A DNA stretch of 64,000 bases from Streptomyces sp. JH14 (GTDB lineage: Bacteria; Actinomycetota; Actinomycetes; Streptomycetales; Streptomycetaceae): NCBI RefSeq assembly GCF_029428675.1, contig NZ_JAJNEL010000001.1, forward strand, positions 6,448,001 to 6,512,000, read 5' to 3'. Under the pieces are notes generated by a model. It was given only the letters and a program-made list of their open reading frames with translations. It searched no databases and was not told the origin of the DNA. A program made the position numbers and the translations under genes. Shown in pieces: positions 1-9,901 of the stretch (position 1 is its first letter; each line of letters begins with the position of its first letter).

Positions 1-1
1 C

Positions 2-424
2 ACCAAGGGCACCTACCTCGGCTGGACCAGCGCCCCGCTGACCTCCGCCGTCGATGTCGTCGGCGCGCCGAAGGCCACGCTGAGGGTCGTCTCGCCGAAG
101 ACGGAGCGGGTGCAGAACAGCGGTGACGCCGCCGACAAGCTGGTCCTGTTCGCCAAGGTGTACGACGTGGCACCGGACGGCTCCAGGACCCTGGTGAACC
201 GCCTCGTGTCGCCGGTGCGGGTGCCGGACGTCACCCGGTCGTTCACCGTGCACCTGCCGGGCATCGTGCACCGGTACGCAGCGGGCCACCGGCTCGAGTT
301 CGTGATCGCGGCCAGCGACAGCGCGTACGTGGGCAACCGCGGCATCAAGCCGGTCACGGTCGTCAGCGCCCCGGACGACACGGGCGTGCTGGAGCTGCCC
401 GTGGTCGCCGGCCGGGTGAACTGA
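2..424 (+). CDS. CocE/NonD-type hydrolase, C-terminal part (partial)
   Basis: This is the last 140 codons of a gene that begins upstream of the window, open from the first base to a TGA stop. The visible part reads as a beta-sandwich: a TSAPLTSAVDVVGAPKATL stretch, then KLVLFAKVYDVAPDG, then AAGHRLEFVIAASDSAYVGN. That pattern is typical of the C-terminal non-catalytic domain of X-Pro dipeptidyl-peptidase / CocE acyl hydrolases (peptidase S15). The catalytic alpha/beta-hydrolase domain is outside the window, so substrate and localisation cannot be judged. The family call is from pattern recognition only. Confidence 0.6.
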   Translation, partial: TKGTYLGWTSAPLTSAVDVVGAPKATLRVVSPKTERVQNSGDAADKLVLFAKVYDVAPDGSRTLVNRLVSPVRVPDVTRSFTVHLPGIVHRYAAGHRLEFVIAASDSAYVGNRGIKPVTVVSAPDDTGVLELPVVAGRVN

Positions 425-567
425 CACCGGGCGGACCGGCAGAGGGCCGCCCGACGGCGGCCGGACCGTCACCCGTACGGCCGCGCACCACCGCCCCCGG
501 GGCGCCTGAGGGAGACATCCTGGTGGCGGGGGCGGTGGAGCATCAGGACCAGGGAAGGGGCCGGCCA

Positions 568-807
568 ATGAGCCCGAAGGACGTGTCGAGCGGCGCCAAG
601 GGCTCCACCGGGCCGTTCACGCCGTCCCGCATCGTCGTTCTCGTCCTCGCCATCCTGTCGATCGTCTTCATCGTCGAGAACACCGGCGAGGTCACCCTCC
701 GTCTGCTGGTCCCCCTGGTGACGCTGCCGCTCTCGCTGGCGCTGCTGGCGATGTTCGTCGCCGGGATGGTGTGCGGCGGCTACCTCTTCCGCCGTCGCCC
801 GAAATGA
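568..807 (+). CDS. LapA-like (DUF1049) small membrane protein
   Basis: A 79-residue protein with two hydrophobic segments (about residues 20-38 and 48-68) joined by a short NTGEVTLRL hairpin, ending in a basic RRRPK tail. This layout is that of LapA/DUF1049 small membrane proteins, whose role in actinobacteria is unknown. The chosen ATG follows an AGGGAAGGGG purine run. A GTG at 523 with its own GAGGGAG site would add 15 polar residues and cannot be excluded. It is monocistronic, and a strong bidirectional hairpin follows its stop. Confidence 0.7.
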   Translation: MSPKDVSSGAKGSTGPFTPSRIVVLVLAILSIVFIVENTGEVTLRLLVPLVTLPLSLALLAMFVAGMVCGGYLFRRRPK

Positions 808-874
808 GCCCGCCCGAGCCGTCCGGTTGTCCGGGCAGGCTCATCCGCGGCGGGGTCCGTACCGCCGTGAACGG

Positions 875-914
875 GAACCGCCCCGGCCGCACAGAAGTGC
901 AGCCGGGGCGGTTC
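875..914. terminator. Bidirectional intrinsic terminator hairpin
   Basis: A perfect 13-bp inverted repeat (GAACCGCCCCGGC, 875-887 and 902-914) encloses a second 4-bp stem, GCAC-agaa-GTGC. It lies between the convergent LapA-like gene and isocitrate dehydrogenase and can serve both. Confidence 0.8.
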
Positions 915-949
915 GGACGGCCCTGCCCGGGGGACAGGACGGCGCTGTT

Positions 950-3169
950 CTAGCCGAGGGACGCGATGGCCTCGTTGAACGTCGCCGACGGACGCATGGC
1001 GGCCGCGGCCTTGGCGGCGTCCGGGCGGTAGTAGCCGCCGAGGTCGACGGGCGAGCCCTGCACGGCGATGAGCTCGTCGACGATCGTCTGCTCCTGCTCG
1101 GTCAGCGTCTTGGCGAGACCGGCGAACGCCTCCGCGAGCTGCGCGTCGTCCGTCTGCTTCGCCAGCTCCTGGGCCCAGTACATCGCCAGGTAGAAGTGGC
1201 TGCCGCGGTTGTCGATACCACCCAGCTTGCGGCTCGGCGACTTGTCCTCGTTGAGGAAGGTGCCCGTGGCGCGGTCGAGGGTGTCGGCGAGGATCTGGGC
1301 ACGCGCGTTGCCCGTGGTCGTCGCGAGGTGCTCGAAGCTGGCCGCGAGGGCGAAGAACTCGCCGAGGCTGTCCCAGCGCAGGTAGTTCTCCTTGACGAGC
1401 TGCTGGACGTGCTTCGGGGCGGAGCCGCCGGCACCCGTCTCGAAGAGACCGCCGCCCGCCATCAGCGGGACGACCGACAGCATCTTCGCGCTGGTGCCGA
1501 GCTCCAGGATCGGGAACAGGTCGGTCAGGTAGTCACGGAGCACATTGCCGGTGACGGAGATCGTGTCCTCGCCGCGGCGGATGCGCTCCAGGGAGAACGC
1601 CGTCGCCTTGACCGGCGACATGATCTCGATCTGCAGACCCTCGGTGTCGTGGTCGGCGAGGTACGTCCGGACCTTCTCGATGAGGGTGGCGTCGTGCGCA
1701 CGGTCCTCGTCGAGCCAGAACACGGCCGGGGCGCCGGTCGCACGGGCGCGGGTGACGGCGAGCTTGACCCAGTCCTGGATCGGCAGGTCCTTGGCCTGGC
1801 AGGCGCGGAAGATGTCGCCCGGGCCGACCTGCTGCTCCAGTACGACGTTGCCCGCCTCGTCGACGAGGCGCACGGTGCCCGCGGCGGGGATCTCGAACGT
1901 CTTGTCGTGGCTGCCGTACTCCTCGGCCTTCTGCGCCATGAGGCCGACGTTCGAGACCGAGCCCATGGTGGACGGGTCGTAGGCGCCGTGCGCACGGCAG
2001 TCGTCGATGACGACCTGGTACACGCCGGAGTAGCTGCTGTCCGGGAGGACGGCGAGGGTGTCGGCCTCCTGGCCGTCCGGGCCCCACATGTGGCCGGAGG
2101 TGCGGATCATGGCCGGCATGGAGGCGTCGACGATGACGTCGCTCGGGACGTGCAGGTTGGTGATGCCCTTGTCGGAGTCGACCATGGCGAGGGCCGGGCC
2201 GTCGGCCAGCTCGGCGTCGAAGGACGCCTTGATCGCGGCACCGTCGGGCAGCGCGTCCAGACCCTTGAGGATGCCGGCGAGGCCGTCGTTCGGGGACAGA
2301 CCGGCCGCGGCCAGCGTCTCGCCGTACGCGGCGAAGGTCTTCGGGAAGAAGGCGCGGACCACGTGGCCGAAGATGATCGGGTCGGAGACCTTCATCATCG
2401 TGGCCTTCAGGTGCACGGAGAACAGCACGCCCTCGGCCTTGGCCCGGGCGATCTGCGCGGTCAGGAACTCGCGCAGCGCGGCGGCGCGCATGACGGACGC
2501 GTCCACGACCTCGCCCGCGAGGACCGGTACGGACTCACGCAGGACGGACGTGGTGCCGTCCTCGCCCGCGAGCTCGATGCGCAAGGTGCCCGGCTCGGTG
2601 ATCACGACGGTCTTCTCGGTGGAGCGGAAGTCGTTGACGCCCATGGTCGCGACGTTCGTCTTCGAGTCGGCCGTCCAGGCGCCCATGCGGTGCGGGTGCG
2701 TCTTGGCGTAGTTCTTGACCGAGGCGGGGGCGCGACGGTCGGAGTTGCCCTCGCGCAGGACCGGGTTGACCGCGCTGCCCTTGATCTTGTCGTAGCGCGC
2801 GCGGACGTCCTTGTCCTCGTCCGTCTGCGGGTCGTCCGGGTAGTCCGGCAGCGCGTAGCCCTGCTGCTGCAGCTCGGCGATGGCCGCCTTCAGCTGGGGG
2901 ATCGACGCCGAGACGTTCGGCAGCTTGATGATGTTCGCGCCGGGCGTCTTGGCCAGGTCGCCGAGCTCGGCGAGTGCGTCGTCGATGCGCTGGTTCTCGT
3001 CGAGGCGCTCGGGGAAGGTGGCGATGATCCGGCCCGACAGGGAGATGTCGCGGTTCTCCACGGTGACCCCGGCCGTCGAGGCGTACGCCTCGATCACCGG
3101 CAGGAACGAATACGTGGCGAGGGCCGGGGCCTCGTCGGTGTGCGTGTAAATGATGGTCGAGTCAGTCAC
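950..3169 (-). CDS. icd: Isocitrate dehydrogenase, NADP-dependent, monomeric type
   Basis: A 739-residue protein, the usual length of monomeric (type II) isocitrate dehydrogenase. It opens with MTDSTIIYTHTDEAPALATY and runs collinearly with the family, including SHDKTFEIPAAGTVRL, FWLDEDRAHD and DNRGSHFYLAMYWAQ. The enzyme converts isocitrate to 2-oxoglutarate and CO2 with NADP+ in the cytoplasmic TCA cycle and is the main form in streptomycetes and corynebacteria. The start is a GTG preceded by GGAG six bases upstream. It appears monocistronic: a terminator lies just past the stop, and the next gene upstream ends 150 bp away. Nothing looks unusual. Confidence 0.97.
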   Translation of the reverse strand: MTDSTIIYTHTDEAPALATYSFLPVIEAYASTAGVTVENRDISLSGRIIATFPERLDENQRIDDALAELGDLAKTPGANIIKLPNVSASIPQLKAAIAELQQQGYALPDYPDDPQTDEDKDVRARYDKIKGSAVNPVLREGNSDRRAPASVKNYAKTHPHRMGAWTADSKTNVATMGVNDFRSTEKTVVITEPGTLRIELAGEDGTTSVLRESVPVLAGEVVDASVMRAAALREFLTAQIARAKAEGVLFSVHLKATMMKVSDPIIFGHVVRAFFPKTFAAYGETLAAAGLSPNDGLAGILKGLDALPDGAAIKASFDAELADGPALAMVDSDKGITNLHVPSDVIVDASMPAMIRTSGHMWGPDGQEADTLAVLPDSSYSGVYQVVIDDCRAHGAYDPSTMGSVSNVGLMAQKAEEYGSHDKTFEIPAAGTVRLVDEAGNVVLEQQVGPGDIFRACQAKDLPIQDWVKLAVTRARATGAPAVFWLDEDRAHDATLIEKVRTYLADHDTEGLQIEIMSPVKATAFSLERIRRGEDTISVTGNVLRDYLTDLFPILELGTSAKMLSVVPLMAGGGLFETGAGGSAPKHVQQLVKENYLRWDSLGEFFALAASFEHLATTTGNARAQILADTLDRATGTFLNEDKSPSRKLGGIDNRGSHFYLAMYWAQELAKQTDDAQLAEAFAGLAKTLTEQEQTIVDELIAVQGSPVDLGGYYRPDAAKAAAAMRPSATFNEAIASLG

Positions 3170-3319
3170 CGGGTGCTCCGCTCCACGTCTGCAACATTGC
3201 TTGACATCAAGATATCCCGTGACGGCCGCCCGTTCGACAGTGCCCTGCCCCGACCGGCGGTGGAATGCGCCGACGGCGGTCGTCGGGGCACAGGACCGGT
3301 GCCGGCGGGCCGGGTGCCG

Positions 3320-6043
3320 TCAGGACGACGAGGCCGCCGGCGCCGGGTCCGCGCCGTTCGTGCCCAGGGTGTGGGGAGGCAGCGCCTGCTGTGCCCAGAT
3401 GACCTTGCCGTCAGGGGTGTACCGCGTGCCCCAGTGCTCGGCGATCCGGGAGACGAGGAACAGCCCGCGGCCACCCTCGTCCATCGTGGCCGCGTACCGA
3501 AGATGGGGTGAGGTGCTGCTGCCGTCGGACACCTCGCAGATCAGGGTGCGGTCACGCAGCAGCCGCACCCGGATCGGTGCCGAGGCGTGCCGGATGGCGT
3601 TGGTGATCAGTTCGCTGAGTACCAGTTCCGTGGTGAACGCCAGATCCGACAGGTCCCAGTCGTCGAGTTTCTCCGCGACGGCGGCGCGGAGCTCGCCCAC
3701 GGCGGCCGGATCGAACGGAACGTCCCATTCGGCGATCTGGTCGGCGGCAAGCGCGCGGGTGCGGGCGATGAGCAGGGCGACGTCGTCCTTGGCCTGGGTG
3801 GGAAGGAGCGCGTCGAGCACGGCCCGGCAGTGTTCTTCGGGCGAACGACCGGGATGGGCCAGGGCCCGGCGGAGGAGCTCCATCCCCACGTCGATGTCCC
3901 GGGTGCGGTCCTCGATCAGCCCGTCGGTGTAGAGGACCAGCTGGGCGCCCACGGCCAGATCCAGTTCCGCGGTCTTGAACGGCATGCCGCCCAGGCCCAA
4001 CGGCGGCCCGGCAGGGAGGTCGGGAAACTCCACGCTGCCGTCGGTGTGGACCAGCGCGGGCAGATGATGCCCGGCGCGGGCCATGGTGCAGTGCCGGGAG
4101 ACGGGGTCGTAGATCGCGTACAGGCAGGTGGCGCCCACGACCCCCGCGTCGTCCGTGGCGCTGCCCTCCTCCTTGTCGATGCGGTCGACGAGGTCGTCGA
4201 GGTGGACGAGGATCTCGTCGGGCGGCAGATCGAGCGTGGAGAAGTTGTGCACCGCGGTGCGCAGCCGCCCCATGGTGGCGGCGGCGTGCAGCCCATGGCC
4301 GACCACGTCACCGACGACCAGCGCGACGCGACTGCCCGAGAGCGGGATCACGTCGAACCAGTCACCACTGACTCCGGACTGTGCGGGCAGATAGCGGTGG
4401 GCGACGTCCAGGGCGTTCTGCTCGGGAAAGGCGCGGGGCAGCAGGCTGCGCTGCAGCATCACGGCCAGGGCGTGTTCGCGGGTGTAGCGGCGCGCGTTGT
4501 CGATGCTGACGGCCGCACGGGCGACCAGCTCCTCGGCGAGTGACCGGTCGTCCTCGTCGAACACCTCGGACTCCCGCAGGCGCCAGAAATTGGCCAGGCC
4601 CAGAAGCACGCCCCGCGCCTGCAGCGGTGTGGTGAGCAAGGAGTGGATTCCGTACGCGACGACGGCGTCCGTCCGTTCCGGGTCCTGGGCGCGCCACTCG
4701 GGTGCGCAGGACAGGTCGGGCACCACCACCGACCGGCCGGTGGCGAATCCGCGTGCCTGAGGCGTGGAGGGCAGAAAGGAGATGTGCGCGCCGAGCGGGT
4801 AGAGGGGGTGGTCGTCGCGCACACCGCTGACGGCGGTGCGGCGCATCTCGTCGGCCGCACCGGTCGGCTCCTCGCCGTGCAGGACGGGCTCGGCGAGGTC
4901 CACCGTGACGAAGTCCGCGAACCGGGGGACGGCCGTCTCGGCCAGTTCCTCGCTCGTGCGCGTCACGTCCAGGGTGGTGCCGATGCTCCCCCCCGCGTCG
5001 TACAGCAGCCTGAGGCGCGCGTTCGCCGATTCCACCTTGCCCGACAGCGCGAGGAGCTGCGTGGAGTCGCGCATGGTCGCCACCGTTCCCAGGGCGACTC
5101 CGTCGTAGTCCGTGAGCTGCTGGTTCACCACCAGCATGTGCTCCCCCGCCGGGTAGACCTCGTCCGTGGCCACGCGGCCGGAGGTGAGCAGTTCCGCGGT
5201 GGCCGGGTCGAGGTTCTCCAGTTCTCCGACGGGTCGTCCCTGGGCGTCGGGCGGCAGATCGAGAAGCCGTTCGGCTTCGTCGTTCGCCAGCAGCAGCCGA
5301 CCGTCGCTCCCGACGATGAGCACTCCTTCGCGCACGGAGTGCAGCACCGCGTCATGGTGTTCGTACATCCGGGTCATCTGGGCGGGATCGAGCCCGTGGG
5401 TCTGCCTGCGCAGCCGTCTGGCCACCAGCGCGGTCCCGCCCGTGGCCAGGGCGAGCGCGGCTCCTCCGCTGACAAGGATGACCGTCATCTGGCGGTTGAG
5501 CGCGTTGGCGACGCTCTCGATCTTCAGGCCGGCAGCCACCAGGCCCACGATCGAGTTGTCGGGTGCGTCGACGGGGACCACGGCCTGTACTTCACGGCCG
5601 AGAGGGCCCTGGACGCTCTCGACATGGACCTTGCCTTCCAGCGCGGGCTGGATGTTGCCGACGAATTTCTTGCCGATCAGACCCGGAATGGGGTGGGTGT
5701 AGCGAGTTCCGTGGGTGTCCATCACCACGATGAAGTCGACGCCTGCCAGCTTCCGCGCCTCCTCGGTCAGCGGTTGCAGCTCCTTGGAGGGATCGGGAGC
5801 TTCCAGTGCCTCCACAATCCCCGGGGAGTGTGCGAATGCCTCCGCCGCGGCCACTGAACGACGTTGCGCCTCCTCCTCGCTGTCGTGCAGCGACTGGAGG
5901 ACCAGGGCCACAACCGCGCCCGCCACGAGCAGGACGATGACCACCGCCTGTAGCAGAAATACCTGCCCGGCCACGCTTCGCGGAAGCCTGCCGCGCGGTG
6001 ACCGCACCGGTCCACTGCGGGACCGGTCGGAAGGGTCGACCAT
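3320..6043 (-). CDS. SpoIIE-family phosphatase with Cache, PAS, GAF and ATPase domains
   Basis: A 907-residue membrane sensor. Residues about 26-50 and 187-210 are transmembrane segments enclosing a CitA/DcuS-like extracellular Cache domain. A PAS domain (SVREGVLIVGSDGRLLLAN), a GAF domain, a PP2C/SpoIIE domain (GDWFDVIPL, VGDVVGHGLHAAATMGRLR, LYTDGLIE) and a C-terminal HATPase_c domain (ELITNAIRHA, EGGRGLFLVSRIAEHWG) follow. Metal-binding aspartates and ATPase N and G boxes are present. Proteins of this plan typically act on anti-sigma / anti-anti-sigma partners by serine phosphorylation and dephosphorylation. No partner gene is adjacent. The ligand of the Cache domain is unknown. Confidence 0.9.
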   Translation of the reverse strand: MVDPSDRSRSGPVRSPRGRLPRSVAGQVFLLQAVVIVLLVAGAVVALVLQSLHDSEEEAQRRSVAAAEAFAHSPGIVEALEAPDPSKELQPLTEEARKLAGVDFIVVMDTHGTRYTHPIPGLIGKKFVGNIQPALEGKVHVESVQGPLGREVQAVVPVDAPDNSIVGLVAAGLKIESVANALNRQMTVILVSGGAALALATGGTALVARRLRRQTHGLDPAQMTRMYEHHDAVLHSVREGVLIVGSDGRLLLANDEAERLLDLPPDAQGRPVGELENLDPATAELLTSGRVATDEVYPAGEHMLVVNQQLTDYDGVALGTVATMRDSTQLLALSGKVESANARLRLLYDAGGSIGTTLDVTRTSEELAETAVPRFADFVTVDLAEPVLHGEEPTGAADEMRRTAVSGVRDDHPLYPLGAHISFLPSTPQARGFATGRSVVVPDLSCAPEWRAQDPERTDAVVAYGIHSLLTTPLQARGVLLGLANFWRLRESEVFDEDDRSLAEELVARAAVSIDNARRYTREHALAVMLQRSLLPRAFPEQNALDVAHRYLPAQSGVSGDWFDVIPLSGSRVALVVGDVVGHGLHAAATMGRLRTAVHNFSTLDLPPDEILVHLDDLVDRIDKEEGSATDDAGVVGATCLYAIYDPVSRHCTMARAGHHLPALVHTDGSVEFPDLPAGPPLGLGGMPFKTAELDLAVGAQLVLYTDGLIEDRTRDIDVGMELLRRALAHPGRSPEEHCRAVLDALLPTQAKDDVALLIARTRALAADQIAEWDVPFDPAAVGELRAAVAEKLDDWDLSDLAFTTELVLSELITNAIRHASAPIRVRLLRDRTLICEVSDGSSTSPHLRYAATMDEGGRGLFLVSRIAEHWGTRYTPDGKVIWAQQALPPHTLGTNGADPAPAASSS

Positions 6044-6531
6044 GGCGATATTTCTAACACTTTCTGGCTATCCATGCCGTTTTGCGTGATTCATCGCCCG
6101 ATTGCCATCGACCGGCTCGGTACCGGCCCCGGCTCCGCACAGGGCAGGCTGGGAGGCACACTCCTTTATGGCGACGACGAGGTGTACCTCTGGCGTCTTT
6201 TTCCCATCGTGCGCCACAGCACAGGACCGCGCCCGTCGGGCCGGGAACCGCACGGTCCAGACCTGCTCGGGCGTGATTTCAGTGCGCCCGGACCGAGGCG
6301 GTGCCCTGGTCACTGACGATGTATGCGATCGACGCCCGTTGCGCGCTGTCGCAGCCGTCGGCTGTCGATGCGGTCGCATGGAACGGTCCGCGGTCCAGGA
6401 CACCCGAGGCGATGCCGCTCGGCGCGCCGCCGGGGGAGACGTACACCGAACCGGGGCGTCGTCCCCCGCCCGGCCGAGCGGGGTTCCTCTCCCCCAGCGG
6501 GTGCGACCGCACCGGCGCCGGTCGAGCGCCG
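6044..6531. other. Intergenic, no convincing gene
   Basis: The 488 bp upstream of the phosphatase gene are locally less GC-rich near 6040-6080, as expected of a promoter. Short open frames are present on both strands, but none has a ribosome binding site together with plausible protein composition. No hairpin or repeat stood out. Confidence 0.5.
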
Positions 6532-7710
6532 TCAGCCTCTGTGCGCGGTCACCGTCAGACGCCCGGTGCCGGTGAGCAGGTCGTCCAGCTGGAGCGAGTC
6601 GGCGGTCACGAGTCCCGCCGACACCCGCTGCTGCGGGAAGCGGGAGTGCAGCCACTGTCCGAGCCCGGACGCGTCGAGCGGCCCGGCGGGCACCTCCTCG
6701 TTCCGACCGCCCGAGACGCTCCATCGGGCCGGAGTGCCGAACACGGCCCGCTCCAGCCGCTCCAGCCACGTGACGAGAGCCCGCCGCCGACCCGCGTACG
6801 CGGTGGCGTGCACGGCCGGATCCAGCAAGGGACGTGCCCAGATGGCGAGCTCGGTCGCCGCGCCCTCGGCCCGGAGTTCGGGCGTGCGCCTGCGCGTGAT
6901 GCTCAGCTGCGCACTGCCGTGCTCGATCCGCACGACCCGAATCCGGCTGCCCGAGCCCACCACTCCGGACCCGGCCCATATCCCGAGCCCGGTGAACGGC
7001 GATCCGTCCGGCACTCCTCCGGGACTCCAGACCCGCTCCAAAGCGGCGAGGGCCTCGGCGAGTTCGTGCACAGTGCCGACGGTTGACTCCTCCACGACCC
7101 GCGGATCGCGGAGCAGCACGGTGTCGTCCGCGAGCCGCTCGGCGGACGAGATCAGGGAGACCACCGAGGTGGGGTTCCCGAACCGGCGCAGCCGCGACTC
7201 CAGAGTGTCCAGACACAGCCGGATGCCGTCGGGCCGGCCGAGCAGCCCGCCGGCGAGCGGCCGCGCGAAGGGCGCTTCCGATCCGCCGCGCGCGGGGACA
7301 GGCCGGGGGAGCAGGGGTGACAACTGGGTGAGCCATGCGTCGAGCTCGGCGAAGTTCCGCACGGGCGCCGCCAGCCGGACACTGCCGCCCGGCTCGGCCT
7401 GCGCCCGCAGCAGCGGTGGGCCCGGCGGGCCCACGGGCACGGGCATGATCTCCACGCCCGGCGACGACAGCTCGAGGCCGTGCGTCGTGGAGACGTACAG
7501 TGCTGTCACCCCGGCACCACGGAACACGTCCGCGAGCCCGGCGGCATCGAGTCCGGAGTGCAGCTCCCTGCCGTAGGGCTGGTCGGGCCACTGCACATCC
7601 CCGATGACCCGGAAGCCGCCGTCACCGACGAGACACCTGCGCACCCACTCGATCCACGCATCAAGTGACTGCTCGCCGTCCCGCCAGACCAGCCCTCCGC
7701 CGCCGCCCAT
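6532..7710 (-). CDS. Hypothetical protein, 392 aa
   Basis: Not recognised. The ATG chosen (MGGGGGLVWRDGEQSLDAW) has a clear GGGGAGGC site eight bases upstream; the open frame extends further but that part reads as noise. The protein is soluble, with no signal peptide or membrane segment. It has WIEWVRRCLVGDGGFRVIGDV near the N-terminus, in pieces, and a GSGSRIRVVRIEHGSAQLSI strand-rich stretch near residue 290. The compositional pattern is normal for a coding gene. It is transcribed in the same direction as the SulP gene, 134 bp downstream of it. Function unknown. Confidence 0.75.
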   Translation of the reverse strand: MGGGGGLVWRDGEQSLDAWIEWVRRCLVGDGGFRVIGDVQWPDQPYGRELHSGLDAAGLADVFRGAGVTALYVSTTHGLELSSPGVEIMPVPVGPPGPPLLRAQAEPGGSVRLAAPVRNFAELDAWLTQLSPLLPRPVPARGGSEAPFARPLAGGLLGRPDGIRLCLDTLESRLRRFGNPTSVVSLISSAERLADDTVLLRDPRVVEESTVGTVHELAEALAALERVWSPGGVPDGSPFTGLGIWAGSGVVGSGSRIRVVRIEHGSAQLSITRRRTPELRAEGAATELAIWARPLLDPAVHATAYAGRRRALVTWLERLERAVFGTPARWSVSGGRNEEVPAGPLDASGLGQWLHSRFPQQRVSAGLVTADSLQLDDLLTGTGRLTVTAHRG

Positions 7711-7843
7711 GACTGCCTCCCCGTATCGGATCCCGGCCACCCACCGATGGCAGGGGACAGGGTGTCCGCGGTCCGGCGGGTGGCGCAAGCGGTCCCCGGG
7801 GGAGAGAGCTGGTGCTGCATCGCGGTCGTCCGTCCCGCCGGCA

Positions 7844-9316
7844 TCAGGCCGGCGAAGAGGCCCCGACGGCATGCCGGGCCCGGGTGTTGTGCTGCTCGGC
7901 CCAGGCGTGGAGTGTTGTCATGCAGGCGTGATCCAGGTGCCGAAGCCCGGCCAGATCCAGCTCGACGGTACGTTCCTTCGGGACATCCGCGAGGGTGTCC
8001 AGAATCCGGGGCAGCCGCAGGAAGGTGGCGTTGCCCTGGAGCCGGACCCGGATCGGGCCTGCCGCGGGGTCGATGCTGTCGATGTGCACGTGAGAGGTGG
8101 CCCAGGCCGTCTTGACGATCGCGAGCAGCAGCCCGATCAGCACACCCTCGAACATGTTGGTCAGCACGATCCCTCCGGCGGTGACGGCCAGCACGACGGC
8201 CTCACCGCGGTGCTCGCGCCAGAGCGGGCCCAGTTCGCTCACGGGCAGCAGCTTCCAGCCCGCGTACACGAGGATGCCCGCGAGTGAGGCGCTGGGGATG
8301 ACGCCGAGTGTCGCGGGCAGGAGCGCGGCGAACAGCAGCAGCCATGCACCGTGCAGCACGCGGGATGCCTTGGTGCGTGCCCCTGCCTGGACGTTGGCCG
8401 CGCTGCGTACGATCACCGCGGTCATCGGGAGTGCCCCGAGCAGCCCGCAGACGGTGTTGCCGGCTCCCTGGGCCATGAGTTCCTTGTCGTAGTGGGTGCG
8501 GGGCCCGTCGTGCAGTCGGTCCACCGCTGCCGCGCTGAACAGGCTTTCGGCGGAGGCGATGAGGGTGAACGCCACGATCGTGCTGAGAACCCCGAACTCG
8601 GCCAGGCGACCGAAGGCGTCGGCCCCCGGCGGCTGGACCGAGTCGAGCAGACCCTGCACCTGGACCCGGGCGACCGGCAGGTCGAAGGCTGCTGCGGCGG
8701 CGGCCGCCATCGCCACCGCGGCGAGCGGCGCGGGGACGAGCTGTGCCTTGGCCGGCAGCCGTTTCCAGAGCATCACGACGGCGATGGTTCCTGCCCCGAT
8801 GCCCACGGCGGTCACGGCTGTGGGAGAGCCGAGCGACCGGGCGGCCAGGCCGGGCAGCCCGGCGAGATTCGCCGCGCTCGTGCCGGGGGCCTTCGTGTCG
8901 GTCAGGGCGTAGAGCTGCCCGACGATCAGTACCAGCCCGATGCCCGCCAGCATGCCGTGGATGACGGCGGGCGAGATCGCGCGGAACCAGCGTCCCCACT
9001 TCAGGACACCCATGAGGAGTTGGAGCAGTCCGGCGGCGAGGACCAGTACGCCGAGGACGGGCAGTCCGAATTCCTTCACGGCGGTGTGGACGAGGACGGT
9101 CAGGCCGGCGGCCGGCCCGCTGACCTGGAGGCTGCTGCCGGGCAGCAGGCCGGTGAGGAGTCCGCCCACGATGCCGGTGAGCAGGCCGAGTTCGGCCGGG
9201 ACGCCCGAGGCGACGGCGACGCCCACGCACAACGGCAGGGCGACGAGAAAGACGACGAGGGAAGCAGTCAGATCGGTACGCAGAGTGCGCTGGAGCGGAG
9301 TGCAGATGGCGGGCAT
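7844..9316 (-). CDS. SulP-family inorganic anion transporter with STAS domain
   Basis: A 490-residue membrane protein starting MPAICTPLQRTLRTDL, with about 10-12 hydrophobic segments and the SulP signature region (LPLCVGVAVASGVPAELGLL; QVSGPAAGLTVLVHTAV). The C-terminus (about residues 400-485) is a STAS-like domain with ERTVELDLAGLRHLDHACM. SulP proteins carry sulfate, bicarbonate or other anions across the cytoplasmic membrane. No carbonic anhydrase is fused or adjacent, so the substrate stays open. The STAS domain ends soon after its central helix and may be slightly short. The earlier in-frame start adds a proline-rich stretch that is unlike the family. Confidence 0.92.
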   Translation of the reverse strand: MPAICTPLQRTLRTDLTASLVVFLVALPLCVGVAVASGVPAELGLLTGIVGGLLTGLLPGSSLQVSGPAAGLTVLVHTAVKEFGLPVLGVLVLAAGLLQLLMGVLKWGRWFRAISPAVIHGMLAGIGLVLIVGQLYALTDTKAPGTSAANLAGLPGLAARSLGSPTAVTAVGIGAGTIAVVMLWKRLPAKAQLVPAPLAAVAMAAAAAAAFDLPVARVQVQGLLDSVQPPGADAFGRLAEFGVLSTIVAFTLIASAESLFSAAAVDRLHDGPRTHYDKELMAQGAGNTVCGLLGALPMTAVIVRSAANVQAGARTKASRVLHGAWLLLFAALLPATLGVIPSASLAGILVYAGWKLLPVSELGPLWREHRGEAVVLAVTAGGIVLTNMFEGVLIGLLLAIVKTAWATSHVHIDSIDPAAGPIRVRLQGNATFLRLPRILDTLADVPKERTVELDLAGLRHLDHACMTTLHAWAEQHNTRARHAVGASSPA

Positions 9317-9664
9317 GGCGTTCTTTCGTCGGAGGGGAAGGAACGTCGCGTTGTCGCGACCGGACGGTGCGGCGGGTGGCCGTCGTCCGGGCGGGTTCAC
9401 AGGGGCCGGAAGCCGGTCTTCCGGGGCGGTCGGCCGGGACCTCGCCGGTGCTGACGGCGCTGTACCGGGCATGCAGGCACAGCCGCCCGGATGCCGGCGC
9501 CGGGCGACCCGCGGGGTGGCTGCGCCGGTCGTCGAGCCGGGCCGTCAGGTGCCGCCGGACGACGACGGTCCGGCCATCTCCCGGCGGCCGGGTCCGCCAT
9601 GGTGCTTCGCCGGCTCGTGGATGCCGAAGAAACCCGATGTCCGGTGCGGCCACGCACGAGGGCG
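9317..9664. other. Intergenic, no convincing gene
   Basis: 348 bp between the SulP start and the next minus-strand gene. Open frames here have arginine/proline-rich compositions typical of non-coding high-GC DNA. I see no hairpin of note. It presumably contains the SulP promoter. Confidence 0.45.
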
Positions 9665-9901
9665 TCAGTGGAAAATGGCGGCGAGCCGACGCAGGGCGTC
9701 CGAGACGGGGCGCGCCGGCCGACGATGCTCTGCAACCCGAGGGCCGGTGAGCGCGTCCGGCACGGGAGGTTGCTCCTCTGCCACGGATCGGTCGGCCGAG
9801 GAGCACACGGCGCTCACGGGTGTGCGTGTCTGCGTGCGTCCGGAGCGAGTGGCTTCGGCCTGTACCAGTGCGCAGACAGCGGCATAGACGTCGATGGGCA
9901 T
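9665..9901 (-). CDS. Small hypothetical protein, 78 aa
   Basis: Starts MPIDVYAAVCALVQAEATRS and ends SDALRRLAAIFH. The ATG is preceded by AAGGGA seven bases upstream, a good site. The two ends look like short helices separated by a polar, proline-containing linker. No domain is recognised and there is no signal peptide. It lies between the SulP gene and a small membrane-anchored protein, on the same strand. Real because of its start signal and composition; function unknown. Confidence 0.55.
   Translation of the reverse strand: MPIDVYAAVCALVQAEATRSGRTQTRTPVSAVCSSADRSVAEEQPPVPDALTGPRVAEHRRPARPVSDALRRLAAIFH

Noticed and set aside
827..3511. Very long plus-strand frame of 894 codons
   Set aside because: Antisense to the monomeric isocitrate dehydrogenase gene; Arg/Val/Gly-rich composition, no family match.
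6068..7591. 507-codon minus-strand frame
   Set aside because: Overlaps the 392-aa hypothetical gene in another frame; Arg/Ala/Gly-rich with no start signal.
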